This document shows, one piece after another, positions 25,167-33,690 of a stretch of DNA of 64,000 nucleotides (its first letter is position 1; each line of letters begins with the position of its first letter). The stretch spans positions 248,001 through 312,000 of the forward strand of contig CAKSAK010000003.1 of NCBI GenBank assembly GCA_934435205.1, written 5' to 3'. The DNA comes from an uncultured Ruminococcus sp. (GTDB lineage Bacteria > Bacillota > Clostridia > Oscillospirales > Ruminococcaceae). A program made the position numbers and the translations under genes. The notes beneath the pieces were generated by a model. It was not told the origin of the DNA, made no database searches, and saw only the letters and a program-made list of their open reading frames with translations.

Positions 25167-25286
25167 TTATATAATAAATTCGATAGCAAGACCTGATGAA
25201 TGAAAATTGATTTTTAACAGATCTTATCCCAAAGTTCGTTGCTAGGTGCAGCTCGTCTGCTGTTTAATATGTTCATATAAGCAAGA

Positions 25287-25315
25287 GAAAATCCGCAGAA
25301 CTGCCTGCGGATCTT
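25287..25315 (-). terminator. Terminator of the recombinase remnant
   Basis: Minus strand ATCCGCAG, 6-nt loop, CTGCGGAT, TTTCT, 10 nt after the stop. Confidence 0.65.
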
Positions 25316-25324
25316 ATTGCATCT

Positions 25325-25858
25325 CTATGCACTTTCTAATTCGTCCATCGGATCTATAAATACGCTGACCGTGTCATTGAACTCTCTGTTCATCTCAAAT
25401 TTGATGTCGAGGCTTTTATCTTCATTTTGATGAATAAGAATTCGTTTGACAAGCATTCGCAAATTAACATCGGATATTGAACCTTCTGACAAAATCTCAT
25501 CAATGATCTGAGCTGTATTATTAAGTTGTTCTTTTCTCTGCTTGCAGATTTTGTCATACTCTCTTAAATCTGATATCTTTTTATCAAGTTTAGCTATTTC
25601 ATCCTCACGTTTGGTGATCATATTGTTGAAAACTTGCGTGTGTTCACGATCGTTTATTCGTTCGATTATTAAGTCCTCAATTAGCTGTCGGAGTGATAAA
25701 ATCCTATCATTGAGCTGCTGTATCTGACGTTCATATAGCGGCTTTTTCTTTGACCAGTCTTTTATGATCTTATTGTATCTTTCACCTTCAGCAAGAATAA
25801 TATCACGCAGTCTAAGTATTTCACCTTCGACCAGTCTTTGTCTTGTAGATTTTACTTG
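25325..25858 (-). pseudogene. C-terminal remnant of a large serine recombinase
   Basis: An open frame of about 177 codons with coiled-coil-rich sequence (QRLVEGEILRLRD, DREHTQVFNNMITKREDEIA) and a C-terminal beta part, as in the tail of transposon-type large serine recombinases (DUF4368-like). It is stopped in frame at its 5' end, and the catalytic resolvase and recombinase domains are missing. It is therefore a deletion remnant of the integrase of a mobile element that once entered near tRNA-Leu. Confidence 0.7.
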
Positions 25859-25916
25859 TCACAATTAGTCATATTACACAATTTTGACACTTTGAAAAAA
25901 GTCTGTATGTCATTGA

Positions 25917-26045
25917 ATATTTTGAGATCTGATCAAGTCAAGCGGATTTAATTTTAGCAGGAGACTGTCTGATGTGATATCAAACGGGCTCATATTGACA
26001 AATGGTTTTTTTATTCCGTGAAAGTATTTCTCAAAGTGTGTCGTT
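25917..26045 (-). pseudogene. Short C-terminal gene remnant
   Basis: On the minus strand an open stretch of about 42 codons containing FEKYFHGIKKPFVNMSPFD and ending in RSQNIQ-stop, without a start. The amino-acid composition is protein-like and the stop is natural, so this is probably the tail of a lost mobile-element gene. Family unknown. Nothing further was seen in 26046-26142. Confidence 0.35.
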
Positions 26046-26142
26046 CAGGTTATGAGAACGATATATATAACTTTTTTTTATTAATTTTGCACTGATGCTA
26101 TTGTAATTTCATAACAACTATTCGAAATAATGAAAAAACAGG

Positions 26143-26171
26143 TTGACAATTGGAAATTTATATAATATAAT
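26143..26171 (+). promoter_or_regulatory. Promoter at the head of the immunity-type array
   Basis: TTGACA (26143-26148), 17-nt spacer, TATAAT (26166-26171). It is followed by a very AT-rich leader of about 190 nt. Confidence 0.75.
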
Positions 26172-26369
26172 AAATATAAATTAATTTTTTAAAAATAAAT
26201 TTAATGGGATGCATAAAATCAAATCTAGCTATATACTTAATTTATTAACCAATAATCCGAGCCAATATTGCTATTAAAAAGTATATAGTTCTTGAGTTAA
26301 GAAAACTTTTTAAAACTCAATTAAAAACTATTGTTCAGTGTATTGGAAATAATAGAAAGGATAGCTCTT

Positions 26370-26810
26370 ATGAATGATTATTTAGAGCCATATGAAGATA
26401 TGTCTGCTTATTCTTTTGCAGTTTCGGAGGAATTTGTTGAACCGATAACAAATGCACTTTGTAAAACTATGGGTTTTGTTTTTGACAGAAAAGAAAATCT
26501 AAAAGTTTTTCCTAACAGTAGTTTTAAGGGCAACGAGGTGTTTTGCTTTTACAAAAGCAAAAATGATGAACGTGCTTTTATGATTGCTGTCCAAGGAAAC
26601 AGTGTATACTGGGGAATTTCAATAAAATGCAAAGCAGAAGATAAGTTATTATTTTACAATACAATAAAAAAATATCTTGAAGATAACAGCGATTATACCG
26701 GCATACCGTTTTTGCAGATTGATGAATTTGAAGATCAACTCAGAAAGAATTACTCAAAAATACAGCAAAATCTTTTTGAGAATGATTTAAGGGACGCCGG
26801 ACTAATATGA
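26370..26810 (+). CDS. Hypothetical protein, immunity-like (array gene A)
   Basis: A 146 aa acidic cytosolic protein, begins MNDYLEPYEDMSAYSFAV. The ATG at 26370 has AAAGGA 8 nt upstream; a TTG 13 codons earlier is possible because the upstream residues (EIIERI) are also conserved in the next paralog. No signal peptide or known motif. The central YKSKNDERAFMIAV / YWGISIKC part resembles small alpha/beta immunity proteins. The AT-rich composition and a downstream toxin tail suggest an orphan immunity gene. Confidence 0.55.
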   Translation: MNDYLEPYEDMSAYSFAVSEEFVEPITNALCKTMGFVFDRKENLKVFPNSSFKGNEVFCFYKSKNDERAFMIAVQGNSVYWGISIKCKAEDKLLFYNTIKKYLEDNSDYTGIPFLQIDEFEDQLRKNYSKIQQNLFENDLRDAGLI

Positions 26811-26895
26811 TCATTTTGTAGATCAAGACATACATAGCAAAACAAACCATACTGGCGGTCGCAACATTTGGGGCGGCGGTTCAGATGCACGTTAA
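26806..26895 (+). pseudogene. Toxin-tail remnant ending GGGSDAR
   Basis: Thirty codons (YDHFVDQDIHSK ... WGGGSDAR-stop) with no start, preceded by an in-frame stop and overlapping both neighbours. It resembles the last residues of a polymorphic toxin, left next to its former immunity gene. Confidence 0.4.
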
Positions 26896-26923
26896 GGAGG
26901 AAATAATAGATAGGATAACATTT

Positions 26924-27151
26924 ATGAATGATTATTTGGAGCCATATGAAGATATGTCTGCTTATTCTTTTGCAGTTGCGGAGGAATTTGTTGAACCGAT
27001 AACAAATGCACTTTGTAAAACAATTCGTTTTTCACATGATCCAAGAAATTTTACAGGAACATCGCTATATAATGAATGGGAGTATTTAAAAAAAAAATAC
27101 GGATATATTGATTTACTACCAGTAGGAGATTTTTGGTATGGAATTAGATGA
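26924..27151 (+). pseudogene. Chimera: immunity N-terminus joined to a toxin tail
   Basis: The first 33 residues are almost identical to array gene A (MNDYLEPYEDMSAYSFAV then AEEFVEPITNALCKT). From about residue 34 the sequence is unrelated and looks like a toxin C-terminal tip (GTSLYNEWEYLKKKYGY ... GDFWYGIR). The last codons overlap the next start, as in toxin-immunity pairs. Best explained by recombination between repeats. A longer start at 26885 is possible. The chimera may be non-functional. Confidence 0.5.
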
Positions 27152-27461
27152 AAAATTTAATTTACTTAGAACATTAACTCAAAAAATACGTAGTTATGAC
27201 AAGCATTTAATAGATACTGTTACTTTTTGTAATAATAAAATGTCTTCAATCGTTTATGATTATTATCCATTTGAGGTTGAAATTAGAGATAACAACTTAT
27301 ATTTTTTTATCATAACAAATCGCAGTGAAAAGAAAATGCTATTTTCGTCATCGCTTAATACCGACTTTGATAAGCTTTGTGACAGTTTGATAAAATGTAT
27401 AACGACAGATGTAAAAAAGCAAATTCCCAAGAAATTTTTAAAAGCAAAGGGGTTTTTATAA
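27138..27461 (+). CDS. Hypothetical immunity-type protein (array gene B)
   Basis: A 107 aa protein beginning MELDEKFNLLRTL, with no motifs recognised, mixed alpha/beta and a basic C-terminus. It overlaps the toxin-tail sequence upstream by 14 nt and the next start by one nt (TAATG), the arrangement expected for a cognate immunity gene. AGGAG lies 10 nt upstream. Confidence 0.5.
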   Translation: MELDEKFNLLRTLTQKIRSYDKHLIDTVTFCNNKMSSIVYDYYPFEVEIRDNNLYFFIITNRSEKKMLFSSSLNTDFDKLCDSLIKCITTDVKKQIPKKFLKAKGFL

Positions 27462-27850
27462 TGAATGAAAATCAAGCAGAAATAAAAGCCCAAGCTGTTG
27501 AAACTGAAATGAAAAAATATTTTGGTAGTTTAGTTTCGGATTTTAATTTGATAGACGCTTTTTACGGCAATGGACATGAAGAATTTAGTCTGGGATTCAA
27601 GTATTGTGACTATTTTGATATGCGCTTTAATTATGGTCAAGGTGCTTGCGGATGCTGCATATGTTATGATTGGGGTGATAATAATGAGGCTATACTTATT
27701 AAAACCTCAATTGATGGTTGGTGGGAAAAAATTTCAATTCAATGGAAAAAATATTTTCATGAACTTAAAAAAGAACTGGATTTGCGTATTCCCGATGATT
27801 ATTTAAAAGAATTTTATATAAATCCTAATACCGAAACAAATGTAGTATGA
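27461..27850 (+). CDS. Hypothetical immunity-type protein (array gene C)
   Basis: A 129 aa acidic protein, begins MNENQAEIKAQ, with a Cys-rich GACGCCICYDWG patch in the middle and aromatic residues around it. ATG 27461 has AAAGGGG upstream. Its frame continues past the TGA into the next toxin-tail remnant without shift, so the two were brought together by recombination. Function unknown; immunity role inferred from context. Confidence 0.5.
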   Translation: MNENQAEIKAQAVETEMKKYFGSLVSDFNLIDAFYGNGHEEFSLGFKYCDYFDMRFNYGQGACGCCICYDWGDNNEAILIKTSIDGWWEKISIQWKKYFHELKKELDLRIPDDYLKEFYINPNTETNVV

Positions 27851-28039
27851 ACTAATGCGAATGCTACGGAACATATGGGGGAGTATGTTGGTCGATTTGG
27901 TGAAACAAGTTTTTCAATTGATTTAAGAAGTCAATTGATGTTAGAAAGTTATGTATCTGCTTTAGATCAAGCAATAGGAGAACTTGCAAGCAAACCTTTA
28001 GGCAGATATGAAGATCTTAACTTTGGCTGGATAGTTTAA
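27851..28039 (+). pseudogene. Second toxin-tail remnant
   Basis: Sixty-two codons directly after the stop of gene C in the same frame, without a start (TNANATEHMGEYVGRFGE ... LNFGWIV-stop). The NATEH start of such tails is common in C-terminal domains of secreted polymorphic toxins. Probably a toxin 3' end stranded by cassette exchange. Confidence 0.4.
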
Positions 28040-28054
28040 AGTTATACAGATTAG

Positions 28055-28972
28055 CGATGGACGGCAACACTGCTACGGCAGAACAACTTGCTGCACGAAC
28101 TAAAATGGACTGCATAACGCATACAATTTTTCTTGCTGACGGAGCATTTTTAGAGCCGATAGCTAACGTATTCATGCGAATTATACCAGAGGTATTTCTT
28201 AAAGCAATACGCTAAAGAAAAGGTTGCAAAGGTATGCGGATATGAGGTTTCCAAAAAGATATCTCCAGAGTTGCTTGACTCAATATTCAAATCCGGTCAA
28301 GCTTCTGATATTGTTGCTATTCTTTCTAAGTATGATGATGAAGCAATTGTTGCGATAAATAAGATTTTGGATAAAGACGCTGTTGCAGCTTTGATAAGAG
28401 ACTATGGTGATGATGGCTTTAAAGTTGCTGTTAAGGGCGGCGATTATCTTATCAAGGCAATTAATAACCTTGATGACGACGTAGCGGAATTGTTTGTAAA
28501 GACTGCATCTAAACAGGATGATGAATTTTTTGTTTTGATGTCAAAATATGATGATATTCTTTCTTGGGCATGCTCTGATGTAATTGATTTTAATTCAGCT
28601 GAAAACGTAAATGAAATTTTAAAACAAAATGGATATACAAATCCCCCTTATAAGCCGGGAACTAATGTAACAACTATCGAATTAACTGAAGATACCACGT
28701 TTGTTAGAGTGTATACTGAAAACATAACAAGTGCAAAGGGCCAGTGGGTAATGAACTATGAAGAGATTCAAGGATTGTCTTCAAAGCAAATTAAAGATAA
28801 GTTTGCATTACCATATGAGCCAACACATATTTGTGATGTAGAACTACCGGCTGGTACAGAGGTACGTTTTGGTATAGCAAATGAAGTTCCAGAATGGGGT
28901 TTGGGAGGGGGATTACAATTTGATTTAATGGGTCAATATTTTAATTCATTTGGCAATTTCAGACCACTATAA
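28055..28972 (+). pseudogene. Polymorphic toxin C-terminal region with frameshift
   Basis: Two frames joined by one frameshift near 28204. The first reads MDGNTATAEQLAARTK ... EVFLKAIR-stop; the second reads from QYAKEKVAKVCGYEV to the stop at 28972 and has no stop over 250 codons. The second contains an Asp-rich helical repeat part (KYDDEAIVAINKILD) and a C-terminal domain with FVRVYTE, GLSSKQIKDKFALP, PTHICDVELPAGTEVR and the ending NFRPL, which I associate with C-terminal domains of secreted bacterial toxins. The secretion and delivery part is absent. An immunity-type gene follows 14 nt later. The last 233 codons could still be made from a TTG at 28271. Confidence 0.55.
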
Positions 28973-28986
28973 AAGGAGAAGATTTT

Positions 28987-29355
28987 ATGTTACCGATAGT
29001 TGAAACGAATGGAAAAACTCTTTACATTAATTCTAATAAAGTAACTTTTCCGTACAAAATTGAACAAGTTTTAATTTTAAAATCTCAAATATTGATCTTA
29101 CTGGATAGTTGCATAAAAAATGAATATGATAACGTCTATTCGGTAAACTTTGACGGAACAATAGGTTGGCGTGTTCAAAGCAGAAAATACTTATCAAGGG
29201 AATATGAAAATAAAAAATTAACCTCATATGTTGGTATGTATGTCAGGAAAGAAACTAATCTGCTTCAGTTAAATGATTGGTGGGGCGGAAGATACATTTT
29301 TGATCTTAATGACGGGCATATAGTGGGAAGAGATGAAAGTGGGCGAGATTGGTAA
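28987..29355 (+). CDS. Immunity-type protein, cognate to the preceding toxin domain
   Basis: A 122 aa protein, begins MLPIVETNGKTLYIN, with AAAGGAG upstream. It is beta-rich, with a repeated pattern NVYSVNFDGTIGWRVQ and a C-terminal FDLNDGHIVGR ... W. The same pattern is found in the following gene. Position 14 nt after the toxin stop is the standard place of an immunity gene. Confidence 0.6.
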   Translation: MLPIVETNGKTLYINSNKVTFPYKIEQVLILKSQILILLDSCIKNEYDNVYSVNFDGTIGWRVQSRKYLSREYENKKLTSYVGMYVRKETNLLQLNDWWGGRYIFDLNDGHIVGRDESGRDW

Positions 29356-29418
29356 TAGTTCCAATAAGAATAGAGGAATTTTATAATTAAAGATCGCTAT
29401 CATGATGAGGAATATAGT

Positions 29419-29985
29419 ATGGTATTAAGAATGATAATATCTGAAAAATGGATTCATATAAATAGTTATGATGTTTGCTTTGATTATAATGTTAAGTCTG
29501 TAATAATTTTAAAACAAAATATAATTGTACAGCTAGAAATCGGAGATTTATATGCTGTTGATATGGCAGGTAACATTATTGAAAAAAATAATAAGCTTTT
29601 TCAAAGATCAGACTTAGAAGATTTTATAGTAGAAATTAATCAGAATAATCTATATTTTAATAACTCTGCCGTTTATTTTGAACATAACATTTATTCTTTT
29701 GTTTTATTTGATGATAGGATAATTGTACAATTAAATGAACTGGATGCGTCTGCAAAATCTGATGAAATCGACAACGTATATGCTGTTGATATGGAAGGAA
29801 ATATTATCTGGCGAATTCAGAATAAAGAAAGGGTATGTCCGGAATATAAGTTTATTTCGCCGTATGTAATGATTAATTATATTGATGGTGAATTAATTGT
29901 AAATGATTTCAACGGATTCAGATTTGTGTTTTCACCTGACGACGGAACTTTTGTTAAACGAATTCAAAGTTTAAGACCTTGGTAA
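29419..29985 (+). CDS. Tandem-domain paralog of the immunity-type protein
   Basis: A 188 aa protein with the same fold unit as the previous gene, present as a shortened copy (about 5-62, with DLYAVDMAGNI) followed by a complete copy (about 69-188, with NVYAVDMEGNIIWRIQ and a terminal W). GAGGAA lies 7 nt before ATG. It is likely a duplicated and fused immunity gene. No toxin follows it. Confidence 0.55.
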   Translation: MVLRMIISEKWIHINSYDVCFDYNVKSVIILKQNIIVQLEIGDLYAVDMAGNIIEKNNKLFQRSDLEDFIVEINQNNLYFNNSAVYFEHNIYSFVLFDDRIIVQLNELDASAKSDEIDNVYAVDMEGNIIWRIQNKERVCPEYKFISPYVMINYIDGELIVNDFNGFRFVFSPDDGTFVKRIQSLRPW

Positions 29986-30267
29986 TCAATTTGTAATTCA
30001 GATTTTTAGGGCGACACTGCACAACTACCGTCCCCGCCAAATAACCTCCCACCCTACCCAACGAACACCAAATAGACTAAACTAAGGGGTTTTGTCAATA
30101 TCACTTGACACATTTTATTCGAACAAGAATTATGCAACGAGAAAGATATGATCATAGTAGAGCTTTCTTCGGGCTGCCGGAGGAAGCCCGCCGTTGGCGG
30201 TGCAGATTTCCCACATACTTTCACAGCGTGCATTATCATGACATCTTCCGCCGGCACCGTTCATGCT

Positions 30268-30561
30268 TTAAATGATCCCATATTTCTTTACAGCAGCTCG
30301 GTACTCTTCGCTTGTATACTGACTGCCTCTGTCCGAGTGGATGATACAGCCTTTTATATCAGGATATGATTTGTTTGCGTTTTCAAGAGTATGGCAGCAG
30401 AGCGAAGCTCTCATATTATCTTCAATAGCTATCCCCAGCGGCATCAGATCAAATTGGTCTTCTTCGTGGATCTTTATCATTTCATCTGCAAGCGCCTGAT
30501 ACTTCCAAGGGGCGTTTTTGTGGCTGAGATGATCGTAAAATGCTTGTCTTGTAACCTTCAA
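30268..30561 (-). pseudogene. IS3 transposase orfB, central fragment
   Basis: Contains the helix region VTRQAFYDHL and part of the DDE core: CIIHSDRGSQYTS carries the second Asp, preceded by the LGIAIEDNMRAS segment. The usual first Asp (WxTDxT region) and the final Glu are not present in this frame. Broken. Confidence 0.75.
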
Positions 30562-30604
30562 AGCCTTGCAGTAAAAACTGATCCTTCCTGTGATCCTACC
30601 GTCA

Positions 30605-30820
30605 TCAGTCTTTTTGGAAATGAACTTTAACCGTTCTTCTTTCCTGACTTCCGACGGTTCGCGGCGAAAAAAGCAGATGCTTCCTCCAGAAATTCATTAA
30701 GCTCTTCAAGCTCACGGTTTTTCTTTTCAAGCTCTTTGATCCGTTTGTTTGCTGCCTGAAGCTTGCGAGCTTTATTGCCTGCTTTTTAAACTCTTCATCA
30801 TATTGTTTTCCTGTTCCCAT
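30605..30820 (-). pseudogene. IS3 transposase orfA, deleted
   Basis: Starts MGTGKQYDEEFKKQAIKLA like copy 2, then jumps into the leucine-zipper region in another frame. About 130 nt covering the helix-turn-helix are missing relative to copy 2. Confidence 0.75.
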
Positions 30821-30893
30821 TGATGACACACTCCTTTGTTTTTTATTATACTTTGATTGTCTTGTATGTGTCAAGTTTTATTATACAGGATTA

Positions 30894-31382
30894 ATGAATA
30901 TTACGGACTTAGATTCTGTGTTGGATACACAGAAATATCTTGAGCAAAAGTTTGAAAAAGAGTATGCCGAACTTTACCAAAAATATAAAGATACATTTAC
31001 TGAAGACAAATTCAAAAATACCACTGATCACTTATTAAAAGTTGACATTTTTGATTTCGAGATCAGAAATTCAAGCAACCTTGAAAAGTCAAAATATGCA
31101 ATCTGCTTGATCAGAAATGACGTTTCTTTTTACATAGAAATGGGATCATCAGCCAACGGAAATATGCGAAGAATAATCAATTTCTTAAAAGGATTTGCAA
31201 AAACTGCAGACAAAATACAAGAGCGGAATAAGGAACTTCAAAAGCAAATTAATGATATTACAAATGAACTTAAAGAAAAATCTCCATACACTAACAGTAT
31301 CACCGAATGTGAATCCAAACTTAGAGAACTTCGTAAAGAAATATACGATAGTATGGGAAAAGGCTGTGATAGTTTTCTGTAA
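30894..31382 (+). pseudogene. C-terminal fragment of an SNF2-type mobile-element helicase
   Basis: A 162-codon frame from 7 nt after the IS end. FYIEMGSSANGNMRRIINFLKG followed by a coiled coil and KEKSPYTNSITECESKLRELRK matches the tail of the very large helicase/antirestriction proteins of conjugative elements. The N-terminal part is absent; the IS probably replaced it. Pieces of the N-terminal and middle parts of such a protein lie downstream at 33691-35660. Confidence 0.55.
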
Positions 31383-31467
31383 TTTTAATAGTAGCCAAAA
31401 ACATATTAGCAAATTTGTAAATGTCTACAAAATCATTGATTTTGTGCTGAAAAACATCTCATCTCCA

Positions 31468-31496
31468 TTGACACGCATTACGCAACTTGGTACAAT
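31468..31496 (+). promoter_or_regulatory. Promoter of the WYL / UDG-like cassette
   Basis: TTGACA (31468-31473), 17-nt spacer, TACAAT (31491-31496), with a 68-nt leader. Confidence 0.8.
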
Positions 31497-31564
31497 ATAA
31501 CAAAGATGAGGAACTAATACCGCATCATATTTGGCATTAAATACGTAGACAGGAGATGATAAGT

Positions 31565-32605
31565 ATGGGCAGACAGCCTGTAAAAAATAATCTTATAATG
31601 ACGCTGGAAGTAATAAAACGGCATTCTGACGTTGATCATAGGCTGACGCAGAAAAATATACAGGAATACTTGCAAACTGATTTTGAACTTACCTGTGACA
31701 GAAAAACTATAAAGCGAAATCTTATGAATTTGATCGAGTTTGGGTTTGATATTGAATATACAGAAATAGAGCGCAAAAATGGTTCGCAGAAATCTGTTGA
31801 TGATGTGAATGTTATCATCACCGATATATATTATAATCACACATTGGAGCCGAGTGAGGTAAAGCTTATTTCCGACGGCCTGCTGTTCTCAAGGTATGTT
31901 ACAGGTAGAGAAACGGAGAGACTTATTAGCAAAATTGAAAAACAGTCAAGTCCATTTGCCGAAAACAGAATTAAAGGTTCAGTGAATTATGAAACTATTG
32001 GGCATACCGAAAATGCACAGGTGCTTTATACTGTGGAGTTGCTTAATCAGGCAATAGAGGAGAAAAAGCAGGTAGAATTTTTATACTGCGAATATGGAAC
32101 AGATAAAAAACTCCACCCGAAGAAAACTGACAAATATATAATTAATCCATATTACACAGTGACCGCAAACGGCAGGTACTACCTTGTTTGCAATGTTGAC
32201 AAATATGATAATATCGCAAATTTTCGGGTCGATAAAATACTGGAAATACAGTTGATAGATATGCCACAGAAGGATATACGAAAAACGGCAGGCAACAGCC
32301 ATGGCTTTGACCTTTCAAAATACATGAAAGACCATATTTATATGTTCAGCGGGGAGACTGTGAATGCAGAGCTTGAGATAGATCGTTTCCTTATAGGGCA
32401 GATAATCGATTGGTTTGGTAGGGGCTTTAATGTGTTGTCAGAAAGCAAGGACAAATGCGTAATATCACTAAAGGTCAATGAAAACGCCCTGTTTTATTGG
32501 TCTATGCAGTATAGTCAATTTGTTAAAATAATCAAGCCGCAAAGCGTAATTGACAGAGTTGTAGCGGCGGCTAAGGGGATAGTTTTGAAATATGAGGAGG
32601 AGTAG
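31565..32605 (+). CDS. WYL-domain transcriptional regulator
   Basis: A 346 aa cytosolic regulator. The N-terminal winged helix (about 10-60, with LTQKNIQEYL and DRKTIKRNLMNLIEFG) is followed by a linker and a WYL domain (about 160-240; KKQVEFLYCEYG, INPYYTVTANGRYYLVC, FRVDKI) and a C-terminal WCX-like part (about 255-345). The family binds nucleic acids or nucleotides through WYL and often controls defence genes. Start 31565 has AGGAG 9 nt upstream; the ATG three codons earlier abuts the ribosome site. Three nt separate it from the next gene. Confidence 0.88.
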   Translation: MGRQPVKNNLIMTLEVIKRHSDVDHRLTQKNIQEYLQTDFELTCDRKTIKRNLMNLIEFGFDIEYTEIERKNGSQKSVDDVNVIITDIYYNHTLEPSEVKLISDGLLFSRYVTGRETERLISKIEKQSSPFAENRIKGSVNYETIGHTENAQVLYTVELLNQAIEEKKQVEFLYCEYGTDKKLHPKKTDKYIINPYYTVTANGRYYLVCNVDKYDNIANFRVDKILEIQLIDMPQKDIRKTAGNSHGFDLSKYMKDHIYMFSGETVNAELEIDRFLIGQIIDWFGRGFNVLSESKDKCVISLKVNENALFYWSMQYSQFVKIIKPQSVIDRVVAAAKGIVLKYEEE

Positions 32606-32607
32606 GT

Positions 32608-33378
32608 ATGGCAGAAAATAAAACTGTAAATATAAACGAGGAGTTACTGGACGCATTTACGGATTGGTATAATAACGTTGCACTAAAAGTGACGCCACCT
32701 ATGAATTATACATTTTCCCGACCATTTATAGGAGGTATGTGTGATATTTCTGACACAGAGAAGAGAACTATTAAAAAGAATACTATCATGATTGTGGGGC
32801 AGGAAGCGAGGAATTTAACAGACTATGGTAAAACTCTGAAAGAATATCAGGAGTGGAGTATCAGTTTTTTATCAAGTCAGTTGGAAAAGATAGAACATTC
32901 GGGAAATAAAGAATACAAAAAATTAAATTCACCGTTTTGGAAATTTATAAGACAGATAAAAAGTTACTTTTCCGATTATAATATATACTGGACTAATATT
33001 GATAAACTACATCTCATTTCAAACGGAAAAACAAAACGATTAAAAGAGGAATGTGAAAAAGTTCTCAATGAAAAATATCTAAATGATAAGTCAATATTTG
33101 AAATGGAAATAGAGATAATAAAACCAGCAGTTATTATTTTCCTGACAGGACCTCATTATTATAAAACAATGGGATATGCTCTTGGAACTTCTTTTGATGA
33201 CAAACCAATGCTCACTAAAAACCAATCGAAACCGATCGTGAACATAACAGATAAATTAAGGGAATATAGTTATGTTGAGTCGGCTTTCTGGACATATCAT
33301 CCGAAATTTTTAAACATGAAAAATGAAATAGACAATGTAATAGATCATATTAAGATAAACATAGATACGAAAAAGTGA
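32608..33378 (+). CDS. Uracil-DNA-glycosylase-fold protein (tentative)
   Basis: A 256 aa cytosolic protein, no close family recognised. The order of strands resembles the UDG superfamily: IMIVGQEARN (about 60; phosphate/motif-1 position), YWTNIDKLHLI (about 130), IKPAVIIFLTGPHYY (about 170) and AFWTYHPKFL (about 232; motif-2 HP position). The canonical GxxPGxDE motif is not there, so activity is uncertain. It is translationally linked to the WYL gene and followed by a strong hairpin, making a self-contained two-gene cassette. Confidence 0.5.
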   Translation: MAENKTVNINEELLDAFTDWYNNVALKVTPPMNYTFSRPFIGGMCDISDTEKRTIKKNTIMIVGQEARNLTDYGKTLKEYQEWSISFLSSQLEKIEHSGNKEYKKLNSPFWKFIRQIKSYFSDYNIYWTNIDKLHLISNGKTKRLKEECEKVLNEKYLNDKSIFEMEIEIIKPAVIIFLTGPHYYKTMGYALGTSFDDKPMLTKNQSKPIVNITDKLREYSYVESAFWTYHPKFLNMKNEIDNVIDHIKINIDTKK

Positions 33379-33390
33379 ATATTGAATATG

Positions 33391-33434
33391 CTCCCCCTGT
33401 CAGTGTGACACTAACAGGGGGATGTTCTATTTTT
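33391..33434 (+). terminator. Terminator of the WYL / UDG-like cassette
   Basis: CCCCCTGT-C-AGTGT, 1-nt loop, ACACT-A-ACAGGGGG, then TGTTCTATTTTT. Confidence 0.8.
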
Positions 33435-33488
33435 GCCGCATCACATATGATATACTTACTTCAGAAAAAAATAAAAGGAGGTACTTTT

Positions 33489-33689
33489 ATGAGTAAAAAA
33501 CAAGTTTCATCTATTTTTAAAAAGTGTGCAACCTGCGAATATTATTCCGGTAACAGAGAGGCATGGGCTAATTGGGTCAAATATGAACCTGGCAATGGGA
33601 GCTGCAGCAGACCACCATACAATTCTCCAGGACGTACACAAGCAGATCTTGGCTGCAGTTATTGGAAAAAGTGGGGCGCATTGAGTTGA
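33489..33689 (+). CDS. Small Cys-rich (zinc-ribbon-like) mobile-element protein
   Basis: A 66 aa protein with CATCEYY near residue 13, CSRPPY near 43 and GCSYW near 56: a CxxC plus two further cysteines with aromatic neighbours, fitting a zinc site. AAAGGAGG precedes the ATG. It directly precedes the helicase frame (2 nt). Small proteins of this kind are frequent in conjugative elements; the function is not known. Confidence 0.6.
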   Translation: MSKKQVSSIFKKCATCEYYSGNREAWANWVKYEPGNGSCSRPPYNSPGRTQADLGCSYWKKWGALS

Positions 33690-33690
33690 T

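Larger units (their letters stand above)
30093..30887 (-). mobile_element. IS3-family element, deletion derivative, copy 1
   Basis: Both ends match copy 2 (47267-48098). Left end TGTCAATATCACTTGACACAT and the complement of the right end share ACTTGACACAT, an imperfect terminal inverted repeat. Inside are a truncated orfA and a central piece of orfB, both on the minus strand; the middle of orfA and the 3' part of orfB are deleted. Not autonomous. Confidence 0.8.
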
